Origin: Proales similis
Lineage: Eukaryota > Rotifera > Eurotatoria > Ploima > Proalidae
Assembly (NCBI GenBank): GCA_019059635.1
Contig: JAGVRJ010000007.1
Location: 2,170,001-2,234,000 of the forward strand
Reading direction: 5' to 3'
Length of the DNA: 64,000 nucleotides
Below, piece by piece: positions 34,930 to 45,721 of the stretch. Position numbers and translations under genes: made by a program. The notes beneath the pieces are model-generated. The model searched no databases, was not told the DNA's origin, and saw only the letters and a program-made list of their open reading frames with translations. Positions within the stretch are counted from its first letter, which is position 1; the number at the start of each line of letters is the position of its first letter.

Positions 34930-37465
34930 ATGACCAGAGCAGAGAAAATAAATTTGCTCGTCGTGAGCAGCTCTAAAATACTCAAGAACAAGCTGATCGA
35001 GTCACTTTCGAGCGATTTGAACCATTTTTCTTTGATGCGCAAGAAAATCGGTCAACGCGAGGGGCTCCAGTGTTTCATTTGCGATTATACATCAAGCGAA
35101 GGCAACGGCTCGCTTCCCCGTCTTGACTCTGTTTACGTGCAGCTGATAGACGCCACCGACAAGGCCACAATATTCGACCTACTCTCGTCATCAACTCCCC
35201 GAGACAACGACACGACCATCAATGGCATTGTCTTTCTATTCGATGAGAGGAACTCGGACACTTTCGCTTACATTGAATCGATCCTCGTCCAGCTAAAGCA
35301 GAGCAGTGGCCATCTTCTCGAATCTGGTACTCTCAACAGCTTGATGTGCAATATGATCAACGGGGCAAATCTGTACGGAGAGAAAAAAGACGACTCGGAC
35401 CTGCTTGCTCTGATTGATCAAGTCGATGCAGTTTTGGATCAAGCCTCTGGCATACAGTACGTGTCTCAGTTATACGAGCAGGTCATCACCGGCTCTAAAG
35501 CGGTACTCGAAGACAATCAACAGGACAAAGTCAAGGCTGGCTTCGAATCCCTTCTGGATCGATGCGGATCGTTCAAAAGTCCAAGAGAAGAAACGCAAAA
35601 AGTAGAAATGGTCAGTTCTGAAATCGCGGCGGAGAAAATCGAGCCTGCCCGCAACAGAGATCCTTACAAAGGAGAAATGCTCAATAACGTCCGTAACGGT
35701 AAGCGCGGCCGGTTTTTTGTCAAGTTCTTAGCTCAAACTGATGTTGACCAACAAGGTTTCGGAATCTACGTCTATGAGAACAAGTTTTTCCGCTACGAAG
35801 GTGAATGGAAAATGGGAAAGAAACATGGTGGGTGCACTTTTGTGAGCGCATGCTATTCATCAACTTTAATCGCGAGAGATTTTTCAAGGTCATGGCAAAC
35901 TGCTGTTGGCCGACGGGTCTTATTATGAAGGAGAGTTCAGAGGCGGCGAAATAAATGGCCTAGGCTACAAGTACTCGAAGAGAGACGAGAGCGAGTACAG
36001 TGGCGAGTTCAAAGAGGGATGCTTTGATGGCAAAGGAACTCTGCGTGTTCGCTCCAAATTTGAATATGTGGGCGAGTTCAGTGAGAACATGCGACAAGGC
36101 TACGGAGAGCTTCGGGATCTTCAAAAACGCCACTTCTACCAGGGACAGTGGTATTGTAATAGACGTCACGGCCAAGGCGAGCAGACATACGCTGATGGGA
36201 CAATATACCGAGGCGATTGGGTTCGAGATGTCAGACAAGGGCACGGCGAGCTCAGCCTAGTTGATGGCACTCTCTACGACGGACAGTGGCGCAATGATAT
36301 CATCAATGGCCAAGGGCTGTATCAAAACACTCAAAATTCCTATCGAATAGAGGGTCGGTTTGAAAATGGCCTGCCTCTCCAGTGCCCTACTCTGCTCGAG
36401 TTTGACTTGAAAAACGGCGATAAGCTTAAAATCAACGAAGGCTTGGAGCCTTTTCACGTCAAGATTGTAACACTTGACCAAGACGGGCGACCTGTAGATG
36501 GTAATCAATTCGATTCTAGATATCCTAAACCCCATCAGCCGAATGATTTTCACACTCTAGAGGATGGAAGGCATATTCAGCTCACACTGGCAATCAAAAT
36601 TGGCCTCTCTGACCCCAACAAATATGAAAATCAAACCAACACCGAATTGTAGGCCAACGATCTCCTCTCGTTCGAGTGATCATATTAACTTGCTTGACCC
36701 TTCTTAGTGGGTTTTCCGTTGTTCCAATAAGACTCGGGAGCAGCTCAGACGCGTTCAAGTCCAACAACGAATCATTTCTCATCGATTCGGGTGACATGCG
36801 CACGCTCAAGCAGGTGGCCGAAGAGGAAAGAGAAGAATGGAGAGAGAGCCAAGTGCAAGAGGCCGACCAAACCGGTTTGAAAACTTGAAGCCTAAAATCT
36901 TGTCAAATTTCCAAATTTAAAATGAGCAGGAAGCGAATCGCACAATGCGCACGAGTTGGCTTCCTTACTCTCATTCTCGGACAACAGAGGTGCAGAGATA
37001 AGCACCGTAAGTCAGGCGGGTGTGGCCAATTTCGAGTCGATCTTAGTTGAACAAGTCTCTCTTCCTCGCAAGCGCGAAGAGCTCTCCGAAAGGTTTGCTC
37101 CCTCACCGTCTTCTCTTTTCGCCTCAACTTTTCTCTCAATCGTCTATTGTCAAAAAGCCTGCCAGGCAAAAGAGCATCGAGCAAACGCTCAACACGCTCT
37201 CATCCGTCGGACGGCAATTTTGTCAAGGCGGATAACTCGAGTAAGCACTTGAATCATTCTCGTTTCAATCAAGAGCTCAGGCATCGATTCAATAGTTAAC
37301 TGTGTACTGATTGCCGAAGACATAACGAATCCGATGCCTTTCGGCAGAAAAGTCAAGTCTCAGTTCGTCGAGTGTGTGCTATTCTTAAAGCAGACTGAGG
37401 TAAAGGCGAGCAGTCGAAAAAGCTCAATTAGCCGCTCAAGTGTCTCATATGACTCCAAATCGTGA
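34930..37465 (+). CDS. MORN1: MORN repeat protein MORN1 with an extra N-terminal Ras-like pseudo-GTPase domain
   Basis: Exons: 34930-35698, 35756-35827, 35889-36500, 36561-36648, 36708-36874, 36930-37092, 37158-37240 and 37296-37465. Exon 1 encodes about 256 aa absent from human MORN1. It has the order of a small GTPase: INLLVVSSS-KILKNKL (strand 1, but no GxxxxGK[ST]), YVQLIDATD (strand 3), INGIVFLFDERNSDTFAYI (strand 4), CNMINGANL (where NKxD should be) and a final helix. From NGFGIYVYENKFFRYEGEWK the protein follows human MORN1, with MORN units such as DGSYYEGEF, YVGEFSENMRQGYGEL, DGTIYRGDW and DGTLYDGQW. The C-terminal part has PFHVKIVTLDQDG and CVLIAEDITNPMPFGRK, again as in MORN1. A Ser-rich tail ends at the TGA at 37463. 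The likely role is ciliary or flagellar. Confidence 0.88.
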
Positions 37466-37524
37466 GTTGAGCTTATCTCTTCTGCCACATCGACAAAATC
37501 CACCCGAGATCGCACACATTCAAA

Positions 37525-37734
37525 ATGGGCACCGGCAACACCGCAAACTTTCAGCCAACTTTGATAAACTGCACTGTTTGCGTTCTAGTTAAAGAAAAGT
37601 TCACATTTCTGCGAGTAAATGCAAACCTCACATGTTTGGCTGGTGCACTAAGTTCAAATTTCATCGAAAAATTTATTAAATCGCCCGCTTTTGTAAAGGA
37701 GGACCAAACATTAATAATTTACGGCATTCTGTGA
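37525..37734 (+). other. Small open frame in probable MORN1 3' UTR
   Basis: A 69-codon ATG frame (MGTGNTANFQPTLINC to IIYGIL) ends right before AATAAA at 37735. No family recognised. It could be a separate small gene, but 3' UTR of MORN1 using that poly(A) signal is simpler. Confidence 0.25.
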
Positions 37735-37964
37735 AATAAACATATTTTATCTATTTCTCTCGAGCTTTTCCTTCGCGCACCATTTGATCCCGAGCTCGAC
37801 ACATCTGGTCTCAATTTGAGTGGCAGACTTGAGCCGTATTCTTCAACTTATATTTGAAACGATCGAGGGCGTGAAAGTTGATTTTATGCGACCGCACAGA
37901 CGTTCATATCTTCAATATTCAACTAGAACTGGGCAAGCAGATATTTGTCAGAGGGCTAAAGAAA

Positions 37965-39767
37965 ATGGAACACACAAGCGACGACCAGGTACTCAACTCT
38001 ATCCTGAACCCCAACACCCCGTTTGAGGAGCAAACGGGCTCAACAACAATTCCTACGAACAGTAAGTGCTGGTGCCTATTTGAATTGAAAGTAATCTGAG
38101 CAAACTTATAGAATATGAGACAAATGATGAGTCAATCGCAAAAGCAAAGGAAGCAGAACTGAGAGGTAAGTGCATCGTAAATCGATAGGCCAGGAAGGCT
38201 CTTCCAGCAGTCAAACGGCATCAATTGCTTGACAAATAAAGGCGTCAAGGCGGCTGAGCTGAACGATGTTGAAAGAGCGATTCAATCTTTCACAGAAGCC
38301 ATTGAATTAGCGCCTCATTGGGCGTCGGCGTACAACAACAGAGCGCAAGCATTCAGACTTGCTGGCCATGTAGAGGGTATAAAGAAACGGCTATCAACTC
38401 AGATCAGAAGCATGCGATGTTCATTATTTGTCAAAAATTGAGTCTGTTCGGTTGAGACGCGCGAACATAGAAAAGAAAAAATTGAATAGGATGCGAAACT
38501 GCGGAAGAAATGAGCACAAGGCATAAAAGAGAGAGAAAGGAGCTGCAGGCCAAGGTGCAGAATCTGAAAAAGACTGTTACCAAAGGTGACAAGAAAAAGA
38601 AGAAGGAAGTGGACGCACAGATCGAGAAGCTTGAGAAGGATTTTGAAGAAAAGTGCCGCATTGAACTACTTCAGCTTGGAAAAGACACCAAGTCAAGCGA
38701 GCAGGCTGGAGAGCAACCTATAAGGGACGATATTAACCCAAGTGACTCAGGTCCAAGCGCCGAAAGTGGGAAAAAAGCATCAAAAACGCAAAAGAAAAGA
38801 GAGAAAAAAGCGCAAGAGGAAAAGGAAAGAGAAGAATTGATTCGACTTCAGGAGATTGAAAACCAAAAAGGCCCGGCCAGTGTGGAGCTGAGGAGACTTA
38901 CCGAGAAACTTTCAGCTCGAGCGCTCCAAATCAAAGAAGTTAAGTCCGATGGTAACTGCCTCTATTCGGCCTGCCTCCATCAACTTGGGCTTGTTGGTGC
39001 GAATAACTGTGAAGAACTTCGCCAAGCTGTGAGCGCGTTCATGCTCGACCATCGTGATGAGTTTGAGCCTTACATAGACGTAGAGGGCGAAGGCGCCTTT
39101 GAAAAGTACTGTGATGACATATTAGACAGCTCAGTTTGGGGAGGTCATCTCGAGCTTAAGGCCATTTCAGATTTGTACACGGTTGTGATCGAAGTAGTTC
39201 AAGCGGACACTGAGAACATTGTTATCGGAGAGAAAGGCGACAGACGCCTTGTTGTCACTTATCATAAGCACATGCTTGGCTCTGGTGAACACTACAACTC
39301 AACCGAGCCTCTTGTTATCGCCGACTCGACATAATCGCCGACACACTCTATTTCTAATCAAATAATGAACGAAACTAACAGCATGCGCTGAGTGTGAAAT
39401 TAATTTAAATAAACCGTCCATTTAAATCTGTGTTTTTCTAGACGCCTGGAACGACCTGCAACAAGCAGTCTTGCTCGCAGATAAATACGCTGATGAAAAA
39501 GTCTATTCATTGGCTTTGACTCAACAAGGCACCATTTTGCGTCTTCAAGGTTGCATCATTACCTCCGTTTTTATCTCAAATTCAATTCCGAAAGCGTTTC
39601 TAAATACAGGCAAAGACGAGGAAGCGCTTGAATGCTTTCAAAAGGCTGGCAGGCTCGGGAATTCGTTCGCCAAGCAGCAATCAGTTCAACTTAATCCTTA
39701 CGCAGCCATGTGTAACAAAATGCTCAGCGAAATGTTCGACAAAGTTAAGCGAGGCGAGTCCAGCTAG
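37965..39767 (+). CDS. TTC36: Tetratricopeptide repeat protein 36 (host of a nested gene)
   Basis: Small TPR protein, thought to be an Hsp70/Hsp90-linked cochaperone. Exons: 37965-38061, 38112-38165, 38242-38376, 39442-39549 and 39610-39767. It starts MEHTSDDQVLNSILNPNTPF, like human NDQAVLQAIFNPDTPF. The TPRs include ERAIQSFTEAIELAPHWASA with YNNRAQAFRLAGHVE, and it ends FAKQQSVQLNPYAAMCNKML, a strong TTC36 signature. All junctions are in phase. Intron 3 is 1065 nt, whereas the others here are about 50-76 nt, and contains the complete OTUD6 gene on the same strand. Joining 38376 to 39442 restores VE-DAWNDLQQAV without a gap. Confidence 0.9.
38510..39334 (+). CDS. OTUD6: OTU-domain deubiquitinase OTUD6, intronless, nested in TTC36
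   Basis: Cysteine protease that removes ubiquitin. 274 aa, one exon, with ATG at 38510 (MSTRHKRERKELQAKVQNL). The N-terminal half is a charged coiled coil (KKTVTKGDKKKKKEVDAQIE, and ASKTQKKREKKAQEEKERE). The OTU domain starts near residue 145: EVKSDGNCLYSACLHQLGL has the catalytic Asp and Cys, and HMLGSGEHYNSTEPL has the catalytic His. The C-terminal VVTYHKHMLGSGEHYNS is as in OTUD6A/B. The gene lies wholly within intron 3 of TTC36 in the same orientation. Lack of introns in an intron-dense genome suggests insertion of a retrocopy, but no poly-A tail or target-site duplication is obvious by eye. Its mRNA could end at AATAAA near 39409. Confidence 0.93.
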   Translation: MSTRHKRERKELQAKVQNLKKTVTKGDKKKKKEVDAQIEKLEKDFEEKCRIELLQLGKDTKSSEQAGEQPIRDDINPSDSGPSAESGKKASKTQKKREKKAQEEKEREELIRLQEIENQKGPASVELRRLTEKLSARALQIKEVKSDGNCLYSACLHQLGLVGANNCEELRQAVSAFMLDHRDEFEPYIDVEGEGAFEKYCDDILDSSVWGGHLELKAISDLYTVVIEVVQADTENIVIGEKGDRRLVVTYHKHMLGSGEHYNSTEPLVIADST

Positions 39768-39916
39768 GCACAACACAGCTCGGCATATTTATTACTAAGT
39801 TCAATAAAGTAAAAGTTCAGCTAATATTTCATTTTCGACAAAGTTTTGGGCCATAAGTTGGATTGGGAGGAAGTTACAGTGTTGAGGGTATGCAGACAAG
39901 TGACTGGGTTCAGGGT

Positions 39917-41937
39917 CTAAGCCTGAAGGATATTGAAACGATGGAGCGATTCAAGAACTAGATCCATGTCGCATTCGACCTTTTTCTTGATCTCTTGAAC
40001 CACACGCAAATCGTCCACGATCTCAAGCGATTGGGTATATGGATCATATCGCAGCTTGTAGGGTCTTTTTATGCTTTTAGAGTAGTGGCGGATTTGCTCT
40101 TTGGCTTTGTCAAAACTTTCGGCCACAAAGTAAATTGGCTGGTAGTCCTCATCTTGGTACTCTTGAATCGCTGTCTGTTCTGGTAAAAATTCCTTTAGTG
40201 CCGGCTTGTCGGACAGTGCATGCTTTTTCCGATTCAGTCATTAGCATTTTTGGAGACCGGGAGATTTCTTTTCTCAAACTTTACCCTCAGTTCACCAAAA
40301 GCAGACAGGAGACCGGCACCATATGCCCTGTTTTGTCCATTCTCACGACAAATTCCAAACTCGACCGTGAACCAGTAAATCTTAAGCCAAATAGAAGCCA
40401 AGTGCCAAAGCAAGAAAAAATAAAAATAAAAGGGAATCACAGTTGATAATTTGATTATGTCCTCATCAGATGCTCCAAGCGAAGCAAGACCGATCTCTTG
40501 GGAAAACTCGGCGAAACCCTTGTTGGAAAGGAGCGGAACATGTCCCATCAACTCGTGGACACAGTCACTGGTCGAATTTTAGTTTTAAAATTTTTGCTTG
40601 ATTTGCATCGATTTCTTACGGCTCTGGACTATGAAGAGGCGAGGAGCTATGTCGCACATACTGAGTACATTGGAACACTCTGAATGCAAGACTGGCCAGA
40701 AAATCTCTGGCACTCAACAAACCAGCCACTGGTCGAAGTTGAAATCCGGACTTTTCTTTACCAAGCGCTAAGTGAACTAAGCGTTCAAAGTCAAGGTTTG
40801 GTTGATTACTCTTTAAAAAAACGGAGACTTCTTCCAACTGGGGAATGCTATTTGCGCTGTAAAGGTTCTCTTTTTCGAGAATCTCAAGCGCTTCAATGTG
40901 TTGTCGACAAGCGTGAGTTTTGTAGAGGGCTTTCAGCTCACGATAAATCAAATTCCAAGTCGAAAGCTCGTCCTGGCTATACACAACTGCTGGTATCTTG
41001 TCTCCACTTGATTCAATTTAATTTGAGCACTTAGACTTAAGTCGTGTTCATCGATGACTTACTGCCGATAAGTGAAAGCGATATCCGCAATCAACTGCCT
41101 TCTCTTTCGGTAGTCCATGTCTGAAAAGCCCTGTTTCGGTCATCATAGATTAAGAGAGCCAACCGCTAGGATAAATATTAATAGGCAGACCGGATGACGA
41201 GAATCGATATCTGGCTCATATTTAATATTCAAATGATTGCATTCGTCCAGATCCCAGATGGACATTGGAATCCATTGCCTTTCTGGCTTGAATTCGTCAT
41301 CGGCTTGATCCTCTTGATCGCCCAAGATCATCACTTGTCCGAAATTTCTAGTTTGTTTGACTATGTTGATGAACTTGGAGAACGACTCCGGCAAACATTT
41401 GACTTCAGCAAGAACATCAAAAGCGAATTCGTTATCTTTCTTGGATGGACGACTTTCGACATGTTCAAGCCGAATTCCCTTGTTCTTAGAAAACCATCTC
41501 AACTCTTTCCACATTCTCCTGATGCCTTAATCAACAGCTTTAGCTTACCATTGCGACATCAAAAAAGATCTTGAGATCTCCTAGGCTTTCTTTGACCGAG
41601 AATATCATCCTAAACAGTTTCAGATCCTTTTCAGGTGCCTCGATCTCCTCCAACTTGAATTCAATCGGCCAAGTATTTTTAATTTGGCAATGAGTCGATA
41701 AAAAAAAAACAAAGAACCACCTTTTCTGGAACTGGCTCTGCAGCAAGCACATTGTGCTCGAATTTGGCATCTTCGATTAAGCTTCGACGTCTAGCCATGT
41801 AACCGTGCTGAACATCAGCTTATATTGACTGAGAATGGAACAAGATGGACTAAAAGAGATAGAATCACCTCGATACTGTAACTTTTCGCTCGAGCGTATT
41901 TCCGTCTGTTTGCATCCAATTTCGACTGGCCCTCCAT
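39917..41937 (-). CDS. TH: Tyrosine 3-monooxygenase (tyrosine hydroxylase)
   Basis: Rate-limiting enzyme of dopamine and catecholamine synthesis; a tetrahydrobiopterin- and Fe(II)-dependent oxygenase. The start ATG at 41937 gives [20 protein letters not shown] followed by SIE, and KSYSIE is a TH regulatory-tail trait. An ACT-like regulatory domain follows ([14 protein letters not shown], then [20 protein letters not shown]). The catalytic domain has [77 protein letters not shown] (two iron His), [13 protein letters not shown] and [20 protein letters not shown] (iron Glu). The end has [11 protein letters not shown] and a helical tetramerisation tail ending LHRFNILQA. FQCTQYxRH and the HSPEP string favour TH over PAH or TPH. 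Several short introns, borders approximate. Confidence 0.93.
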
Positions 41938-42094
41938 GGCTTTAGACTTGTTTGGTGCGTGGAAGTAAACTTGGGTGGTTTGCACTTTTTCGCGCTTTAC
42001 AAACTTACATGTCTGGCTCTATTTATACCAAGAGTGGTTTGGTGGTTATATAACTATTTCCAAAATGGCTGATTTGCATTTAATCGATTGTCTG

Positions 42095-42508
42095 TCATTC
42101 GATTCGGTCTCTATAATGTTGCTGGAATGTAGTCAGAGTCTGTATGACGACAACGACGGCGATGGCTTTTTGATCGCTGCTGTTAACCTCTTATTTACTT
42201 GTAACTCAATTAAGCAGTTGATGGCTTGATTGTTCCTTTGCGCATTGTTTAATTTATGCGATCTCGCAATTAATCTCAAATCAAAATACAGTCACGTAAG
42301 TCTGAAAAGCATGTCCTCCCAGATTGTCACTCTGCTCGCTGGCTCTTAAAAGTAAAAATGCCTTATTGGTGCCATTGACGTAAAAGCAGTCGAGTTGACA
42401 AATCAGCAAACTGTCATTAGCTAACATTGCAAGCAGGAAATTGCCTTCTTCAAAGGCATGGCATCGCTTCTCTAGCTCCAAAATTGCTTTGATTGTTTGT
42501 GCCGCGTC
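42095..42508 (-). CDS. Unidentified small protein, two coding exons seen (5' end unclear)
   Basis: I do not recognise this gene. An exon at about 42508-42296 reads AAQTIKAILELEKRCHAFEE, GNFLLAMLANDSLLICQLDC and KAFLLLRASEQSDNLGGHAF. It joins in phase to a second exon from about 42184, VNSSDQKAIAVVVVIQTLTT, ending FQQHYRDRIE at the TGA at 42095. The mix of hydrophobic and charged residues is protein-like, and both splice sites fit GT-AG. The first exon is not clear: an ATG at 42602 (MNNHCETQKLVK) is near but the phase does not match. The stop is 158 bp upstream of the TH start on the same strand. Probably a small soluble protein. Confidence 0.4.
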
Positions 42509-42765
42509 TTATTTTTTTTAGAAAGCTCTTCTTCTAAACTGCAAGTAACGTTAAAAGACGAAAATACTTAACAAGCTTCTGTGTTTCACAGTGATTGTTC
42601 ATCACCAATGTTCCTTAGTCAAAGTCGAGAATCGCAACGCTGGATCGGTTACAAATTGCAACAAAAATTCAACGCGATTCAAAAGTTTTATTTCTAAAAT
42701 TCAATATAAATGCTGGCTTATGGCTCCGAGAAAAAAATAGTTTTCAGGTCGATAGGCTTCTAAGC

Positions 42766-43147
42766 AAATGACTCTTTTGAGAGGTTTTGGTTCTGGTCTT
42801 GCTTCTGGGAAGTGTGTTTGTTGATGAGATAGCGAACAAGTTTGTCTGTGTCCATTGCGACTGGCAAGAGAAGCAAAACACAGATGAAAACTAAAAAATT
42901 TCAATATTAATTCAAATTCAATCGAGTCGAGTGGCACAAGCCGTTTTGACTAACTTGCCGCGATGAAGCCGAAGCCTGTCGAAGTTTGCTTGGCAGCCGA
43001 AAACTTTTTGTTGAGTTCCTCGAGCTTTTGTTGACGGTCCTTTTCAACTTGTGCTAGTTCAGTCTGCTTTTTCACTTCTCTATTTTTGATCACATCGTCG
43101 ACTTCGGCCTGAGTCACTTGAATCAAGCGGTTGGAAATCGATCTTGA
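42766..43147 (-). CDS. Unidentified coiled-coil coding exons
   Basis: Not recognised. From about 43147 the minus strand reads SNRLIQVTQAEVDDVIKNRE then QTELAQVEKDRQQKLEELNK, a charged coiled coil, and TSTGFGFIAA. A phase-matched splice (about 42960 to 42863) continues AMDTDKLVRYLINKHTSQKQ and ends LSKESFA at TAG near 42766. No start codon is visible: the frame is closed just upstream of 43147, where the secreted-peptide gene ends. Interestingly, DKVIKI in another frame directly precedes SNRL, so a frame error or a missed splice could link them. The first exon may lie beyond the peptide gene. Confidence 0.35.
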
Positions 43148-43169
43148 TTACTTTATCCTTGAAAAAGCA

Positions 43170-43407
43170 TTAATTACATGGAGGGCAGAATTCATATTGA
43201 ACCACGTCATTTTCAACTGAGTTTCCGAAGCAAATCGAACCGGGAGGATTGCACTGTCTTCTTCGGATGCGGTGTACGCGGCAAGTTTCATTTGCTTTTA
43301 AAAATTCAGAAACCAGCCCCAGAGAGCTCACAAGGTTTATTACCCGCCAAAGCTGTCCAGGCGAAGGCAAAAAGAAGCCCGAGTAGGAGGCTGGCGTTTT
43401 GTTTCAT
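43170..43407 (-). CDS. Small secreted cysteine-rich peptide
   Basis: Two exons, 43407-43342 and 43294-43170, join in phase across a 47 nt intron. The precursor is 63 aa. The N-terminus MKQNASLLLGLLFAFAWTAL is a clear signal peptide with likely cleavage after ALA. The mature part starts ANETCRVHRIRRRQCNPPG and ends VQYEFCPPCN. It holds five Cys, a basic RIRRR stretch and a CPPC motif. I do not know the family; candidates are a short von Willebrand C-like fold, a neuropeptide-like factor or a defence peptide. Translation straight through the intron gives an early stop, which supports the splice. Confidence 0.5.
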
Positions 43408-43647
43408 TTTACATTCAATTCAGGAACCCCGACTGCGAAATTCTCGTCCAGGACAGAAAGGTTAAAATGTTTGGCAAAAATCGATAATCGATTCTGGTTT
43501 TCATTAAGTTTTCAAAACTCAAACAAATGGAAAGGATAAACAAGAGGACAGGAAAATCGATAACAAGTTGGAGAACTTGGTTTTTGCGAAAAAGAGCATC
43601 AACCCCGACAGAAGCTTGTTGGTTCTAGATTTGCGCGGTCGAGCAAG

Positions 43648-45690
43648 TTAATTAAAAGCGCTTCGTTTGCGCTCGATTCGCTTGCGAGTATTGAACGTGT
43701 TTGAAGTGACAGCAACGCTTTGGTTGTTTACTCTGGCACCAGGCAGCTGAGAGAAAGGGCGCTGAAGTTCTTTTTTCTCTCCGACAAGGCCAAACAAATC
43801 GATGAGCGAACTGCGCATCTGCGCCATCTTTAGATTCTGAACATCACTCATCGACTTGAAATTTTAAATTCAGAAATTCAATCCCGATGCTGCGTCGTCT
43901 TTTGAACTTACTTTGGTAATAAATAGCTTGTCGATCAACTCTCGCAGGAGTTTAGCTTCTTCATTTTTGTCGGCGTTTAGTGAATACCAACTGGTGTCCT
44001 TGTCCTCGAGGTCCGATTTTAGAAACTTAAAACCTTCATGATTTGATTAGATCAAATACCAGAAAGAATAGACTCAAAAGAGACCAAGCCCTTACTCTGC
44101 TCAAGGATTTCCAAAATAAGATCTTCAAAGCTCAAATTCTGGCTTGGTCGCTTCTCGTCCTTATCAGCTGAATTGGCTTGCAGGCTAAGCTCAGCCAGAG
44201 CAGTGTGAGATGTTTTGTTGAGCGGCATCGGCCACTGAACCATCTCAATCATTTCGAGCAGCATACTTTTCAAATAGGTTCGGCTGCTTTTGAGTTCCTG
44301 CCATTCCTTGGTTAGCGATTTTGGAAAGAACAGAGAGCTTGATCAAGTGAGTTACGCTCAGAATCGAATGAAATCGATCAGTCCTTGAATTGAGCTTTTG
44401 CAAAATACTGATCAAGCGCTTACGAGCACCTAAAGTTATGTTCCACTCCATGAGACGTTCGTCTTTCAACTCGCACAGTTCCTCGAACTTTAAGTTAAAA
44501 AGCAAAGGAGCGTATTTGTGCAGCCTCTCTGACTTCAGCCAAGAATTTATGCCTTCAAGAGTAAAGTTCACTAGAACGTAGTTTGAACAAGAGGAATGAA
44601 GCCAAAGCGCACTTTTTCGATAGGCCATCTCGTAGCCAGTTAGATTTGATTCTGAGGCGTTTCTTTCCGGCTCTAGCTTGCCGAGTCGAATCAAAATGTT
44701 AAAAAAAAAGAGTCTTGTGTTCAATCTTACCCGGTGAAGGTGTGGTGGTCGAGTGGCGAAATTCTTTTCATTTTTTTCTCCTTTTTTTTATTTTTCTCTC
44801 GATTTTTACTCGATATTCAGAAATACCTTTTGCTTCAGTCGCTTGAGTCTGAGCAGGTAGCGAGCTTATGGACCTAAGCGGCGGCTTGGCGAAGAAAGAG
44901 CTTTTCTCATCAGAAACTGCGCTAGAAAATGAACTCTCGCAATTCGGATATGAATTTATAGATGACGAGTTGCTTTGAGAGATTTTGAATTTAAACTAAA
45001 CCTTGTTTGTCCCTGAGATGTAGGAAGCGAACATACCTCGACCAAATTGAATCAGAATCAAGGCCGAAAAACTCTTGCCTATCCTCAAGACAGGGCAGAA
45101 ACGGAGTCCTGAATGCTTTAAGTGCATTTTCGGCCATGTGAATAAATCGCAGCATTTCGAATCGCTCGTTCTCGCTGAAAATCGGATGAACAGAAGCGAT
45201 CGTGCAGAGGTTTATCGTCTCATTCAAGTATTGACGACTTGCAAGCGAGTTCTCTGCGATTGCATTGATCACTTCAATGTAAGCTGATTTGAGCGAATTT
45301 CTATTCAACAACGGCAAATATGACTGCATCAGTCTGCTTTGGATGCTGATGGGTTTCAGTCGAAGAATTTGTAAATAATCTACGAAAAGAAAGAATTGGC
45401 TTGGCATCAATTGCTTAGCGGGCCATTCTAATTACATGAATCATTTGCTTGTTGCTCAAGAAGCTCAACTAGCTGACTTCCACTTGAAGATTCAAACGAT
45501 CCTTCAAGTCTGTGATCCTCCAACATATGCGACGAGACGTTTCCAATGAAGCGGACAAGCTCTACAGGCAGCTTGCGCATTTGTAAGATAATTGAGTGCG
45601 CTTGTTGAGCACTGCTCGGAACATTCAAGTCGCAGTAAGATGTTCTGTCCATTTGAAAGGAGCTTGAAAACGGTTTGAAACTGCTCCTAG
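43648..45690 (-). CDS. Smaug/SAMD4-like RNA-binding translational repressor
   Basis: SAM-domain protein that binds hairpin elements in mRNAs and recruits repressors. The N-terminal part (about 45690-45010) is Smaug-like: AHSIILQMRKLPVELVRFIG, then LMQSYLPLLNRNSLKSAYIE and NLCTIASVHPIFSENERFEM, matching the human order LPLLKPGN then SYALIHPATSLEDR. The SAM domain (about 44560-44380) reads INSWLKSERLHKYAPLLFNL and WNITLGARKRLISILQKLNS; LRLHKY and GARxKI are the Smaug RNA-binding signature, here SERLHKY and GARKRL. The C-terminal exon (43851-43648) ends RKRIERKRSAFN. A splice acceptor at about 45690 suggests an upstream first exon I cannot place; the first in-frame ATG inside is at 45652. A ZCCHC14-type relative is the alternative. 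Confidence 0.72.
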
Positions 45691-45721
45691 AAGGAGAATG
45701 TGAAAAGGCTTCAGGACTCAA

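Noticed and set aside
36501-36560. Reading the 60 nt in MORN1 as coding sequence
   Set aside because: It is in frame, but it starts GT, ends AG and its removal gives the better match to human MORN1 (QDHGEIAKSESGRVLQIS region).
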